Of a stretch of 64,000 bases of DNA, positions 35,316 to 46,714 are shown one piece after another. Below the pieces are notes generated by a model. That model saw only the letters and a program-made list of their open reading frames with translations. It was not told the DNA's origin and ran no database searches. A program made the translations under genes and the position numbers. Numbering within the stretch: position 1 is the first letter of the stretch; each line of letters begins with the position of its first letter. Source of the DNA: Eustoma russellianum (lineage: Eukaryota; Streptophyta; Magnoliopsida; Gentianales; Gentianaceae); NCBI GenBank assembly GCA_036186865.1, contig AP025051.1, positions 20,957,724 through 21,021,723 of the forward strand, in the 5' to 3' direction.

Positions 35316-36027
35316 GCTCTCTTATGGCTCCACAGTATCATGGCACCAGATTTACTTGGATTGATGGGAGGGGATTAGGACGTGTTTGTAGTAGATTGGA
35401 TTGGCTTTTTATAAATTCTGCATTCCAAGATGTCTTTGAAGACATGCAGCTCACACATCTCCCGCGAGTAATTCCGGACCACACGCCATTATTGTTTATA
35501 TGAAGACAAAGTCCGACTGGTGGTACAAGGTCTTTCCGGTTTCTAGAGTCGTGGTTATTACATTCGGATTTCCACTCTTACGCACAAGATGCTTGGTCAA
35601 CGTATCTCACCACTGGCGGAATGTATGGCTTCTATTCTAAATTATTTTTATTCAAGCGAGATATTCGGCGATGGAATAAGGAAACCTTTGGCAATATCTT
35701 TACCAATATAACGCATGCGGAAGCTCACCTTAACACAGCAGAGTCATCCTGGCTTGCGAATCCTAATACAGGGAAGCGTGAGACGTATCATCGGGCTAAG
35801 GCCGATTATATACGCGCCTCCAAGTATGAACTTCATTTTTGGAAACAAAAGGCACGAGTAAAATGGCTTAAAGAAGGGAATGCCAATACAAGTTATTTTC
35901 ACTCTATTGTAAAAGGCAGACGATCTCAGTTACGGATTCAGCAAATCCGAACTTCCAATGGGGAATTGTGTTCGACCTCTACAGATATCATGTCCGAAGC
36001 AGTCTCTTTCTACACTCCTTTGTTTGC
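35316..36027 (+). pseudogene. LINE-F ORF2, EN C-terminus and linker
   Basis: Endonuclease C-terminal motifs TRFTWIDGRGLGRV and SRLDWLFIN, then DHTPLLF followed by a TGA near 35503. The linker is open from 35621: MYGFYSKLFLFKRDIRRWN, ETFGNIF, ARVKWLKEGNANTSYFH, RIQQIRTSNG. The frame is cut at LFA by element K. Confidence 0.82.
36023..36027. repeat. Target-site duplication of element K, left
   Basis: TTTGC directly before the LTR, identical to 43729-43733. Confidence 0.95.
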
Positions 36028-37218
36028 TGATGAGCCAAATAAAGGCTAGAAAACGTTTCCAAGACTTTGTCTTCTATTCCAAATTGATTTGAACCTCAGC
36101 TATGGCAAAGAACATCACAATGACACCCCTTGAACTGTAACCGTTTGTTCTTGGCTCAATTTATACCAACACCTCTTCCCCTTTGGCATTCCAACACATC
36201 TAAAACCTCATTGAGACCCTAAGATGCTGTAAACCAAAAATGAAGTAAATACTAATAATTTCTAGGCTATGAACTTGAAAGAAAACCGTTAGTGGTTTTA
36301 AACTTCAACTAGAAAAGTTGAGAATTCCTTAGAAGGAAATTTTGATTGAAATGTATTTGAATTGTGGTTGTTTGTACATTCAGGTTCCTAACCTACTTAC
36401 AACAAACGAAAATTACAAAGGGTACAAGGTTTAAAATACAAAGTACAAGTCTAAAAAGAACATACTTGCTTTTGAACAATTTTGGTTCCAAGAAAGCTGG
36501 TTGCTTTTCCGTTTCTTCCTTGCTTGTTTTCAGCCTTCTTTCTTGATCAATTTTGATTGGATAATACTTTGAGCAGCTTGCTTTGAATTGCCTTTGATTG
36601 GCGGTAAGTTTGGCTTTGAATTTTCAAACCAATTAAGCCTTAATCAGCCGATTTCTTCAAACGAGTTGATTGGATCAAATTTTGTGCAGCTTGCTTGCTT
36701 GTCTCTAACTTGATTTTGATTGGTTTGAACATTTGCAAGACTTCTTCCTATTGGTTAAAGCTTTGAGCAGCTTGTCCATCCTTGTTTGCGTGGAGAACAA
36801 TTCTTGAATTTGACATGAGTGCTTGTCACCTCCTTGCTTGTAAGCTACTTGCTTATCACCTCCTTGCTTGAACAAAAATTCAGGTTCTAATTGCATTTTC
36901 AAGCTAAGTACGTGTACCTGAAAGACAAGGCAATAATACAACACAAACTATCCAAAAACAAGGTTAACCAACCAACAATATTAAAAAGAACAACTAAAGA
37001 TATGTACAACATGCTTTTGATACAACTAGATCAAAGCTTGTATCATATAAACCCAATGGACATCATCTCTGCTTGGTTCATCCTCTTCATGCCTATAAAG
37101 AAATGATTCAACACAATGTAACAACTTCTTAGCCATACTCTTTGTCATGGGACCTGTGCGGGGCAGTGAGGTGTCATCATCAGTGTTTGTATCCATAAGG
37201 TTAGGCTGTAGCTCATCA
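36028..37218 (-). repeat. 3' LTR of element K
   Basis: 1191 bp. The first ~190 bases (in element sense) also encode the last 64 codons of the polyprotein. It includes short CTTGCTTGTCACCTCC-type direct repeats near 36810-36870. Confidence 0.93.
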
Positions 37219-39827
37219 TTCCCTCCCACTTGAGAAGGATTCGTCCTCGAATCTGAATCAGTACTAAATGGAGAAAGGTCAGCAACATTAAAAGTTTTAG
37301 AGATAGGACCATACCTTTCTTCAGGAAGATCGAGAACATAGGTATTATCACCAAGCCGTTTCAACACTTTGAACGGTCCATCGCCTCTTGGCTTCAACTT
37401 TGAGTCCCTTTCCTTAGGGAATCTTTGTTTCCTCAAGTGTAACCAAACAAGATCACCACGCTCAAATATAACAACTTTACGATTCCTGTTGGCTCTATTG
37501 GCATACACTTTATTCTTAGCTTCAAGTTGTGACTTAACCTTTTCATGCAATTCTTTCACAAGTTTTGCTTTTCGTTCACCATCTAAACTAACACGTTCAT
37601 GAACAGGTATGGGAACAATATCAAGTGGGGACAAAGGGTTAAAGCCATAAACAACTTCAAAAGGAGAATGCAATGTTCCACTATGAACAACTCTATTGTA
37701 TGCAAACTCAATATAAGCTAAGCAGTCTTCCCAATTCTTTAAGTTCTTTTGAATGACAACACGTAACAGTTGAGACAAAGTTCCATTAACTTCAGTTTGA
37801 CCATCGGTTTGTGGGTGAGCAGTTGTAGAAAATAACAATTTAGTACCAAGTCTACTCCACAAAACACGCCAGAAATGACTTAGAAACTTTGTATCTCTAT
37901 CACTAACAATTGTACGTGGCATGCCATGCAATCCAACAATCTCCTTAAAGAACAAATCAGCAATATGAATAGCATCATCAACTTTCTTACATGCAATGAA
38001 ATGTGCCATTTTGGAAAATCTATCAACAACAACAAAGATGCTATCTTTACCAGTTTTGGATCGAGGCAATCCCAATACAAAGTCCATAGAAAGATCAGTC
38101 CAAGGTGAGCTTGGAACAGATAAGGGAGTGTACAATCCATGTGGTTGTGTTCTAGATTTTGCTTGTTTGCAAGTAATACATTGGTCACATACCTTATCAA
38201 CATGTGCTCTCATATGCGGCCAGAAGAAATGCTCCTTAAGTGTTTCCAAAGTTTTTAACGAGCCAAAATGACCCATTAAACCTCCTCCATGAGCTTCTTT
38301 TATCAACAACTCTCTTAATGAACACATTGGTACACATAACTTATGTTCTTTAAACAAATAACCATCATGCAAGTAATATTTAGCAAAAGGTGAATCAATG
38401 CATGCTTGATCAGTACACATTCTCCAAGTTCCATCTTTCTTAGGGACAATGATAACAGGAACAGCACAAGGACTCATACTCTCTCTTACTTTACCTTGGG
38501 TCAATAATTCCTCAACTTGTTTTTGGATTTCCTTAGTTTCCTCTGGATTGGCTCTATAGGCAGGTCTGTTTGGCAGAACAGCTCCTGGAATGAAATCTAT
38601 TTGATGCTCAATGCCTCTTAGAGGTGGTAAACCTGGGGGATCTCCTTCAGGAAACAAGCTAGAAAATTCTTGAAGTAAAGATGCAACTTCACTTGGTAAA
38701 GTAGATGGTATTTCAGATGAAGAGAACATAGTTTCTTTGTAAAGCAAGATATAGACAGTTTTGTTTGAATTGATAGCATGGAATACCTCGCTTTGAGATG
38801 CAAAGAATGCACTTTTCTTTAGAGATGGTTCGGCAGAAACTTTGATTTCTTTCGGTTCAATTTTAAGATGAGAAGTTTTCAGTTGGTTTTCTTTGATGAA
38901 AATCCTTTCCAGTTCCTTTTCTTTTGGATCATTATGGCTTTTTAACATTCGTTGTTGATCCTCAAAGACCTTGTGCGGGGGCAAGACATTTAATTTGAAC
39001 AGTTTGTTGTTATGCCTAAAGGAATATCTATTTAGGTAACCATCACATGTAACCTTGTTGTCAAATTGCCACGGTCTACCTAATAAGATATGACTTGATT
39101 GCATAGGGGCTACATCACATAACACCTCAGCAGAATACCCACCAATTGATAAAGGAACTAGGACTTGCTTTGTTACTTTAACTTCACCACACTCATTAAG
39201 CCACGTAAGTCTATAAGGACGGGGGTGATTATTTAAAGGTAACTCAAGTTTCCTAACAAGTTCAAAACTTGCAACATTGGTACATGAACCGGAGTCAATG
39301 ATCAAAGTGCAGACTTTCTTTTTAACCATACAGTGAATGTGAAATATGTTCTCTCTTTGTATTTCAGGTTCTTCAGTTTTAATTTGGGCACTTAGAGCTC
39401 GACGGACAACTAAGAACTCTTTGGTTTCACACTCATTAATCTCTTCACTAATCTCTTCTTCTTCCTCACATGTTTGTTCAATTTCATTGTTTTCTTCACT
39501 CTCCTCCAATTCTTCCTCAGAATAATACTCATTAGACTCTTCAATAAACAAGATGCGTTTAGGGTTGGGACATTGATTAGCAAAATGACCTTTTCCTAAG
39601 CATTTAAAACATTGAATATCACGAGTCTTAACATTAGGCGTACCTTCCACCTTGGCTTTGCCTTTATCAGTGATTGGAAGCTTTGGACGATTTTGGATGT
39701 TCTGGGTTGATTTTCCTTGGAATCCACGGCCTTGACCTTGTTGTGGACGGAAAGGCGTCCTGGGCTGTGTTCTAGAAAAACTCAAAGGATTAGTCCGAAA
39801 AGAAGGGTTAGAAGTTTTTACCTTCAA
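37026..39827 (-). CDS. Element K polyprotein: zinc knuckle, protease, RT stub, integrase (933 codons)
   Basis: Open frame on the minus strand. Residues ~70-85: CCHC knuckle CFKCLGKGHFANQC. Residue ~177: protease active site IIDSGSCTN. Residues ~440-473: RT N-terminal region ending VPKKDGTWRMCTD. At residue ~473 (nt about 38408) it jumps to QACIDSPFAKYYL, normally just upstream of integrase, so the RT palm, YxDD box and RNase H are missing with the frame kept. Integrase follows: HHCC zinc finger (EAHGGGLMGHFG, CDQCITC) and DDE core (LSMDFVLGLP, SDRDTKF, GQTEVN). The C-terminus (GPMTKSMAKKL) lies in the 3' LTR. An upstream TAA (39828-39830) separates it from gag. Product would be integration-competent at best, not self-copying. 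Confidence 0.9.
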   Translation of the reverse strand: MKVKTSNPSFRTNPLSFSRTQPRTPFRPQQGQGRGFQGKSTQNIQNRPKLPITDKGKAKVEGTPNVKTRDIQCFKCLGKGHFANQCPNPKRILFIEESNEYYSEEELEESEENNEIEQTCEEEEEISEEINECETKEFLVVRRALSAQIKTEEPEIQRENIFHIHCMVKKKVCTLIIDSGSCTNVASFELVRKLELPLNNHPRPYRLTWLNECGEVKVTKQVLVPLSIGGYSAEVLCDVAPMQSSHILLGRPWQFDNKVTCDGYLNRYSFRHNNKLFKLNVLPPHKVFEDQQRMLKSHNDPKEKELERIFIKENQLKTSHLKIEPKEIKVSAEPSLKKSAFFASQSEVFHAINSNKTVYILLYKETMFSSSEIPSTLPSEVASLLQEFSSLFPEGDPPGLPPLRGIEHQIDFIPGAVLPNRPAYRANPEETKEIQKQVEELLTQGKVRESMSPCAVPVIIVPKKDGTWRMCTDQACIDSPFAKYYLHDGYLFKEHKLCVPMCSLRELLIKEAHGGGLMGHFGSLKTLETLKEHFFWPHMRAHVDKVCDQCITCKQAKSRTQPHGLYTPLSVPSSPWTDLSMDFVLGLPRSKTGKDSIFVVVDRFSKMAHFIACKKVDDAIHIADLFFKEIVGLHGMPRTIVSDRDTKFLSHFWRVLWSRLGTKLLFSTTAHPQTDGQTEVNGTLSQLLRVVIQKNLKNWEDCLAYIEFAYNRVVHSGTLHSPFEVVYGFNPLSPLDIVPIPVHERVSLDGERKAKLVKELHEKVKSQLEAKNKVYANRANRNRKVVIFERGDLVWLHLRKQRFPKERDSKLKPRGDGPFKVLKRLGDNTYVLDLPEERYGPISKTFNVADLSPFSTDSDSRTNPSQVGGNDELQPNLMDTNTDDDTSLPRTGPMTKSMAKKLLHCVESFLYRHEEDEPSRDDVHWVYMIQALI
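37219..37230 (-). other. Polypurine tract of element K
   Basis: In element sense AGTGGGAGGGAA, directly before the LTR start TGATGAGC. It lies inside the polyprotein reading frame. Confidence 0.85.
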
Positions 39828-40763
39828 TTATCTTTCCACTTTCTCAGCAATGTGAACCATAGAAGCCAGATCAGAGTAAGGTGTAAGTTCCACCTTAAAT
39901 GCGATTTCTTTGTTCAAACCAGCTAGAAATCTAGCCATTGTGGCTTCCTCAGCTTCTTCTATGTTAGCCCTGGTAAGCAGATGTTCTAATTCTTTATCAA
40001 ATTCATCAACAGATCTATTACCTTGAGAAAGTTGTTGCAATTTCTGGAAAATGCTTCTTTCATAGGAAGGAGATATGAATCTCTTCCTCATCTCTTGTTT
40101 CAGCTCGGACCAAGTAACAACAGGGGGCTGTCTTGTTCTTCTCCTGGTGTTCTTCAATTGTTTCCACCAAAGTAAAGCATAATCTACAAATTCAAAAGTT
40201 GCATACCGCACTTTGGCCAATTCAGAATAGTTAGTGCAAGAATACATATGATCTACTTTCGTTTCCCATTGCAGATAAGCTTCAGGATCACTTTTCCCTT
40301 GGAAGGAGGTATTGTCAGTTTAGTAGTAATGAACTCTTCTTCAAGATGTTCATCTCTATCAGGCTGACGTTCATCATACCGTTCTTCCGGATAGTGTTCT
40401 TCATTGTTCTCAGGGAGATAATCAAATCTCTCCTCAAAAGAAATGTTCCTACGACCACCATTACTACCTCGACCTCTACCTCTACCTCTAAGTGATGTGA
40501 CTTTTCTACGTTCAACATGAGACTCATTACCATAAGAGGTGCCTTCTTGAAAAGGTATACTAGGTTCCTTTTGATCTGAGGTTGGCTTTTCTACTTTGCT
40601 TATCCTTTGTTTGTTATCCTCTATGTCACTTCTCATTAAACCAAACTGATTAACAAGGAAAGTGAGTGTTTGCTATATATTCTCTAGGGTAACAGGGACT
40701 GGGGATGGGACAGGAGTAGATGGGGACGGGGATGGTGCATTATCTTTCTGTTGGGGACCCGTG
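39828..40763 (-). pseudogene. Element K gag, frameshifted
   Basis: Capsid-type gag. An N-terminal piece with MRSDIEDNKQRISKVE and an RGRGRGRG stretch is open from 40636 to 40253; upstream, a proline-rich start from about 40763 is cut by a TAG near 40672. A frameshift near 40250 leads to the second piece, 40247-39828, with the typical gag motifs ELAKVRYATFEFVDYALLWW, TWSELKQEMRKRF and RSVDEFDKELEHL. It ends at a TAA where relatives probably have Gln (CAA-to-TAA). Confidence 0.82.
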
Positions 40764-42517
40764 ATTCAGAAAACAATCTCAAAAGCCAATTAAAATATTG
40801 ACAAGATGCAAATACTCTACTTTATGTTGACAATTGTTCAAAATAGCAATTTGGACTATTTCTCCTAAGGATTCAAGAAAATCACAGAAGTCAAATTGTT
40901 GTTCTGGCTGAATGAAATCTATGGGGTTGTTTAAGACAATCCCTCAATTTACTTTACAGCATATGCAATTATCAATTGAAGTAAAGTGAAAGTAAAAGCA
41001 CACAAACAAAGTGTCAGCAAGGGTTTGCTTTAGAAACTTTCAATATTTCAAATCTACAACACTTTGGTTTTTGGCACTTTCTTTCTTTTGAGCTTTGCAC
41101 AGGAATTTCCCTTTTGCAATGTTTAATTTTGGGCTTTTCCTCACTTTTCTTTCTTGTGCAATTCTCTCTTGTCTTGCCTCTTACTTGTTGACAAATAATG
41201 GCTTTTCTCTCGTGTGTTTCTCAATCAAGCTTAATTTTCTTTCTTTGGGGTCTTTGCTTGATTGTTGTGAGACTACTGCTCACGGCCTACATGAGTCATT
41301 GCTCACGGCCTTTAATTACACAAGGTTTGTTGTATTTGGAACTTGAAAGTTTCTCGTACACAACACGGCTAAACACTATGTAGTGAGAAATCAATTCACA
41401 ATTACAACAAGTTCAAATTGAATATAGTGCAAGGTAAGTTCAGAAATTGATCTAAAACAACAATTGGATAGCTCTTTAACAGTGTGGGGCTTAAACAATT
41501 CCTAACTTCCAGGATGTATCTAAGTCCAACAAGTTGTTTGAAACAATTGAAATCAACAAAAAGATATAGCTATTAGCATTCACCAAGATTTCAAATGAGC
41601 TTTAAAGAGTTGTTCTAAACACACGGTTTTGGCAATTGTCCTTTTTTTCTCTTTTTTTGTTTTTGATGCAAATGATCTAACTAATCTTAAGATAGCTAAA
41701 TGCAACTTAGTTGTTTGTAAATGCAATTATAAGGGCTGATTACTCTAACAACTAATGGAAATCAGTTTTGATGCAAACTAGCTAACTTGTTTTGTTTTGT
41801 TTTTAAGTTATCTATTCTACTTGTTTTTGTTTTGGTTTTCGTTCGTATGATGCAATCAGTTTCTAAACTAGATGATACTAGATGCAAGTCTTTGTATTCT
41901 ACTTAACACACGTATATCAACTAGAAACTAGGCAGCAAACATAGTTAACTAAAACTACTTTTTTTGTTCTTAGTTTTCGGTTTCTCTTGTACTAAACTAA
42001 ACAACCAACTAAACCTTTAAACTATGTTGCAAACTAGTCTAACTAAGCTAAATAAGGCAGCAACTAAAACGTCTACAAAAGATTGCACACAACTACTAAA
42101 AACAGAATTTAATGACTTGATTACAAACTAAACTACCAACTAATCTATTTTTGTGTTCAAAGTTTTCTGTTTTAAGGACTCAACTAAACTACCGTTTAAA
42201 CTTCTAGATTAGGACCTAATGAACATTGTCTAAGCTAGATTGAACAAGAACAACAAGTTTCACACGGTTTTGATCTAAACTACACAAACAGATTCTAATA
42301 ACACTTAAGTCTAGTCTAAGTTCTTTTTTGTGGTATTTTCGGTTTTGCTACTGAAAACTAACTTACCAAACTGTTGTAAACTAACTAATAAACACTTTAA
42401 AACATAAACTAACTACCTAAACTAACAGATTCTAAATGGACATATAAAAAAAACAGTTTACTACACGGCAGCTTCATTTTATGCAAATTAAACAATGTAA
42501 TCATGAATAGAAGACTA
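40764..42517 (-). other. Element K 5' leader, non-coding
   Basis: About 1.75 kb between PBS and gag. It is AT-rich with many ACTAA/CTAAACT words and no open frame with a domain. Probably the untranslated leader with packaging signals, but nothing in it can be assigned. Confidence 0.65.
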
Positions 42518-42523
42518 ACCAAA

Positions 42524-42535
42524 GCTCTGATACCA
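42524..42535 (-). other. Primer-binding site of element K (initiator tRNA-Met)
   Basis: In element sense TGGTATCAGAGC, two bases after the 5' LTR. Confidence 0.92.
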
Positions 42536-42537
42536 AT

Positions 42538-43728
42538 TGATGAGCCAAATAAAGGCTAGAAAACGTTTCCAAGACTTTGTCTTCTATTCCAAATTGATTT
42601 GAACCTCTGCTATGGCAAAGAACATCACAATGACACCCCCTGAACTGTAACCGTTTGTTCTTGGTTCAATTTATACCAACACCTCTTCCTCTTTGGCATT
42701 CCAACACATCTAAAACCTCATTGAGACCCTAAGATGCTGTAAACCAAAATTGAAGTAAATACTAACAAGTTCTAGGCTATGAACTTGAAAGAAAACCGTT
42801 AGTGGTTTTAAACTTCAACTAGAAAAGTTGAGAATTCCTTAGAAGGAAATTTTGATTGAAATGTATTTGAATTGTGGTTGTTTGTACATTCAGGTTCCTA
42901 ACCTACTTATAACAAACGAAAATTACAAAGGGTACAAGGTTTAAAATACAAAGTACAAGTCTAAAAAGAACATGCTTGCTTTTGAACAATTTTGGTTCCA
43001 AGAAAGCTGGTTGCTTTGCCGTTTCTTCCTTGCTTGTTTTCAGCCTTCTTTCTTGATCAATTTTGATTGGATAATACTTTGAGCAGCTTGCTTTGAATTG
43101 CCTTTGATTGGTTGTAAGTTTGGCTTTGAATTTTCAAACCAATTAAGCCTTAATCAGCCGATTTCTTCAAAGGAGTTGATTGGATCAAATTTTGTGCAGC
43201 TTGCTTGCTTGTCTCTAACTTGATTTTGATTGGTTTGAACATTTGCAAGACTTCTTCCTATTGGTTAAAGCTTTGAGCAGCTTGTCCATCCTTGTTTGCG
43301 TGGAGAACAATTCTTGAATTTGACATGAGTGCTTGTCACCTCCTTGCTTGTAAGCTACTTGCTTGTCACCTCCTTGCTTGAACAAAAATTCAGGTTCTAA
43401 TTGCATTTTCAAGCTAAGTATGTGTACCTGAAAGACAAGGCAATAATACAACACAAACTATCCAAAAACAAGGTTAACCAACCAACAATATTAAAAAGAA
43501 CAACTAAAGATATGTACAACATGCTTTTGATACAACTAGATCAAAGCTTGTATCATATAAACCCAATGGACATCATCTCTGCTTGGTTCATCCTCTTCAT
43601 GCCTATAAAGAAATGATTCAACACAATGTAACAACTTCTTAGCCATACTCCTTGTCATGGGACCTGTGCGGGGCAGTGAGGTGTCATCATCAGTGTTTGT
43701 ATCCATAAGGTTAGGCTGTAGCTCATCA
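42538..43728 (-). repeat. 5' LTR of element K
   Basis: 1191 bp, same length as the 3' LTR. Carries a second copy of the polyprotein tail sequence in its U3 (43728 to about 43536). Confidence 0.93.
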
Positions 43729-43733
43729 TTTGC
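43729..43733. repeat. Target-site duplication of element K, right
   Basis: TTTGC, identical to 36023-36027. Removing K and one copy joins the LINE-F frame without loss. Confidence 0.95.
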
Positions 43734-46283
43734 TAAGGAGGCAACGCATAATCACACATTTATTTTATCTAACATACCTACTCTGATCACGGATGAAGAC
43801 AATACCATGCTTTGCAGTTGCCTACGGAGACAGAGGTCAAGGATGCAGTGTGGCATTTGGACCCTCATAGTGCAGCAGGGCCAGATGGATTTCATGGTGC
43901 GTTTTATCGTTCTTGTTGGCCCTTTATTCATTCAGATGTTGTTAAAGCGGTATTAGAATTTTTTTTGGAGTTCCTCAGCCATCAGTGATGGCTAGTGCAC
44001 TTATCACGTTGATTCCAAAGACATCATCTCCTCAAACATTTGGTGACTTCCGACTCATTTGTCCTACAAACTTCCTGAGTAAAGTCTGTACTCGAATCAT
44101 TGCCTCCCGCTTAAGTAGCTTGCTACCCAAGTTGATATCTCCAGAACAGACGGGGTTTTTGCCTGGCCATGATATTTCGACACAAGTCTTAATGGCACGA
44201 GAGATGATTCATATGCTTGATAGGGGAGGCTCTCAGTTATGTTTAAAGCTAGACATGATGAAGGCTTTCGATAGAGTAAGCTGGGAATATCTGGAATTGC
44301 TGCTGCAGAAATTTGGTTTCTCTAGTTTCTTCATTCGGCTTATTCTGAACCATTTACGTGCCACTACCCTATCAGTATTGATAAATGGCCAGCCGTCTAT
44401 GTCCTTTCGGCCCTATAGGGGAGTCAAGCAAGGTGATCCCCTCTCTCCTCTACTTTTTATTTTATCGTCAGAGGGTTTCAGCAGAGGCTTAATATTCATG
44501 GTTGCCTCTGGCGCACTGCAATCTTTTTGGGTTGGCAGGGTCTCTTTTACTATTACTCACTTGGCATATGCGGATGACCTTTTTGTCTTCTTGAGATGTA
44601 CAAAGCGTAATTTAAGCAGATTTCACACATTCTTAGCGTCATATGAAGCTGCTTCTGGTCAGAAGGTAAATTTTCACAAGAGCAGCTTTATTCCATCTGC
44701 CCGCATCACTACACACCGACGTCGTGCTTTTGAGACCGTGTTGGGCATGCATAGCACTACGTTAACATTTTGATACCTAGGCTCATACATACATAAGGGT
44801 ATCAATCGCTCTCGCTACTGCACTTATCTGCTTCAACATATTGATGCCCGTTTGCAAGGATGGCACACTCGGTTTCTTTCTTCCGCAGGGCATTTGGTAT
44901 TACTTCGTTCTGTGATCTCGGCTTTGCCATTACATGTTCTTTCAGCAGGGGGTTTGCCTAAATCCATCATCAAAACCATTGAAAGGAAAATGGCGGTCTT
45001 TTACTGGGGACATCGGCATCATTGGGTTGCCTGATCTACTATTACGACACCTTTGAGGAAGGTGGCTTAGGCCTTTGAGATCTTAGCAAGTTACAACAAG
45101 CTTATCATTGTAGGATATGGTGAACATACCAGAAGCACGACACGCTTTGGAGTCAATATATGCATCTTAAATACGGGCGTAGGGGGGACTATATACGACG
45201 TTTACAGGATTCTCCAGTATGGAGGCTTATATGTCGGATTCATCCTACATGTTCAGCTCATTCTACAGGCCATGGATCTATGCTCAATTGGACGCCGTCT
45301 CCGTTGGGAGAGTTCTCCTTACGCTCTGCTTATGACATATGCCAGATGTCGTGCCCAACGATAATATCAACTCGATTTATTTGGTACAAGCATCACTCGC
45401 CAGCCACAAAGATATTGTTATGGCTCCTTTTTCATTCTGCTATGCCTTTTGAGGATTACATTGGCAAGTACTCAGCTGCTCGTCCAACACAGTGTCCTTT
45501 TTGCAGGCAAGCCTCTGCCACTGTTGATCATATCTTTTTATACTGCATTACCATTCGTCCTATGTGGGATTTTTTTCTTCTGAGCTACACGGATTAGTGC
45601 CCATATCTTTGCATCTTAGACAATATTTGCTGTCTTGGTGGTATCGCTCCTCATCTTCAACACTCTTTGGGGTCTTCAAAATTGTAGTCCCATGTATTGT
45701 CATATCTAACATCTGGCGCGCCTATGCTTCTCTGACATATGGGGAGTCGACTTCTTTTGTCCCTTCTGCCTTGCGGGCCTCTATTCACTATGACATTGAA
45801 GTGTGGTTTAAAACAACACATGGATCGAAACTTGCAGCATGACCACCATTACATCTTTCATGGATCCCAACCCTTTGCTCCCCACGTCTTTAATTCGTTC
45901 GATGGTGAAATTGAATGTAGATGCAGCGGTTGGTCGTCATTATGCTTCTGGCGGGGGCTATCTTACGAGATTCTTTAGGTATCTGTGTAGGAGCAGTTTC
46001 CTTTCGATTGCCTACGAGTCCACCTTTTGTTGCAGAGATACAGGCAGCATTGTTTGGGCTGCTATACTTCCTTCCACTTCATCGCTCTATCATTTTAGAG
46101 AGTGATTATGAACAAATACTACTACGCCTCAAGCAGCCCCAGCGGGTTTCTGGAAATTTTCATTTGAGACTACTACAGACCCTACTTCATCACCATCGCC
46201 TAGAGTTAATACATATTTACAGAGAATCAAACATGGCGGCTCACTATCTTGCCCAACATGCAATGTTATTTCCTCAAACGTGA
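43734..46283 (+). pseudogene. LINE-F ORF2, RT-zfRVT-RNase H
   Basis: A frameshift near 43810 and another near 43965 precede a long open RT piece, 43985-44773 (LISPEQTGFLPGHDISTQVLMA, written in part; KLDMMKAFDRVSWEYLELL; GVKQGDPLSPLLF; LAYADDLFVF near 44565). A TGA at 44771 and a few stops follow. zf-RVT 45400-45560 (LLWLLFHSAMPFEDY, CPFCRQASATVDHIFLYC). RNase H 45900-46283 (LNVDAAVGRHYASGG then a shift, AEIQAALFG, ESDYEQ, RESNMAAHYLAQHA). The third carboxylate motif reads SDY where relatives read SDC. Confidence 0.82.
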
Positions 46284-46410
46284 CATTACACTTGTCACAA
46301 TCTTCCATCGCTAGTTCGTGCCTCTATTGCTTTGGATCTCTCATCCATACAAGTGCGCCTATCTTAAACAATTTCGGTCTTCCATATGGATTGGCATACA
46401 TTTTTTCATT

Positions 46411-46438
46411 CTGCCTGTATCCTGCGGGATGCAGGCAG
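46411..46438 (+). other. LINE-F 3'-UTR hairpin 1
   Basis: CTGCCTGTATCC / GGATGCAGGCAG, 12 pairs (one wobble) with loop TGCG. About 30 nt upstream is CCATATGGATTGGC; downstream is CTCTGTACGCTTT. Confidence 0.88.
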
Positions 46439-46686
46439 CCTCTGTACGCTTTGCATTCCTTTGGTCCTCTTACTTTTGTCTTGCCTAGACTATTGGTTTG
46501 CCTTCTCACTTTCCTTCACATGTACTTGGGCGGATATGAGTCTACATCACATTAACACCTTGGCCATGAAAGCATTTTACAATCTCCGGAGGGTGATGCA
46601 GCAATCTCCGGAGGCTTGGCTCCTGCAAGTGCGCATACCTTTCGATATTTCTGTCTTCCATATGGATTGGCATACATTTTTTCTTT

Positions 46687-46714
46687 CTGCCTGTATCCTG
46701 CGGGGTATAGGCAG
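46687..46714 (+). other. LINE-F 3'-UTR hairpin 2
   Basis: CTGCCTGTATCC / GGGTATAGGCAG, 12 pairs with wobbles and loop TGCG, 276 nt after hairpin 1. Same upstream CCATATGGATTGGC and downstream GGTACGCTTT. The two right arms differ at four positions yet every position still pairs. Confidence 0.88.

Larger units (their letters stand above)
35304..36027 (+). mobile_element. LINE-F, 5'-truncated, left part (split by element K)
   Basis: Starts inside the endonuclease domain, so the 5' half (ORF1 and EN N-terminus) was never copied. Runs to 36027, where element K inserted after TTTGC, and resumes at 43734. Closest relative in the window is LINE-G. Confidence 0.88.
36028..43728 (-). mobile_element. 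Element K, Ty3/Gypsy LTR retrotransposon lacking RT-RNase H
   Basis: 7701-bp minus-strand element with two 1191-bp LTRs that begin TGATGAGC and end GCTCATCA, a tRNA-Met PBS, a purine tract and a perfect 5-bp TSD. By eye the LTRs differ at about 16 positions, making it the youngest LTR insertion here. Coding order: gag (broken), zinc knuckle, protease, a short RT N-terminus, then directly integrase. RT and RNase H are gone through an in-frame deletion, so it must have been mobilised in trans or lost the segment after insertion. Confidence 0.93.

Noticed and set aside
36705..36944. 79-codon open frame in K's LTR, repeated at 43215-43454
   Set aside because: It is conserved only because both LTRs are nearly identical; no domain and no start context.
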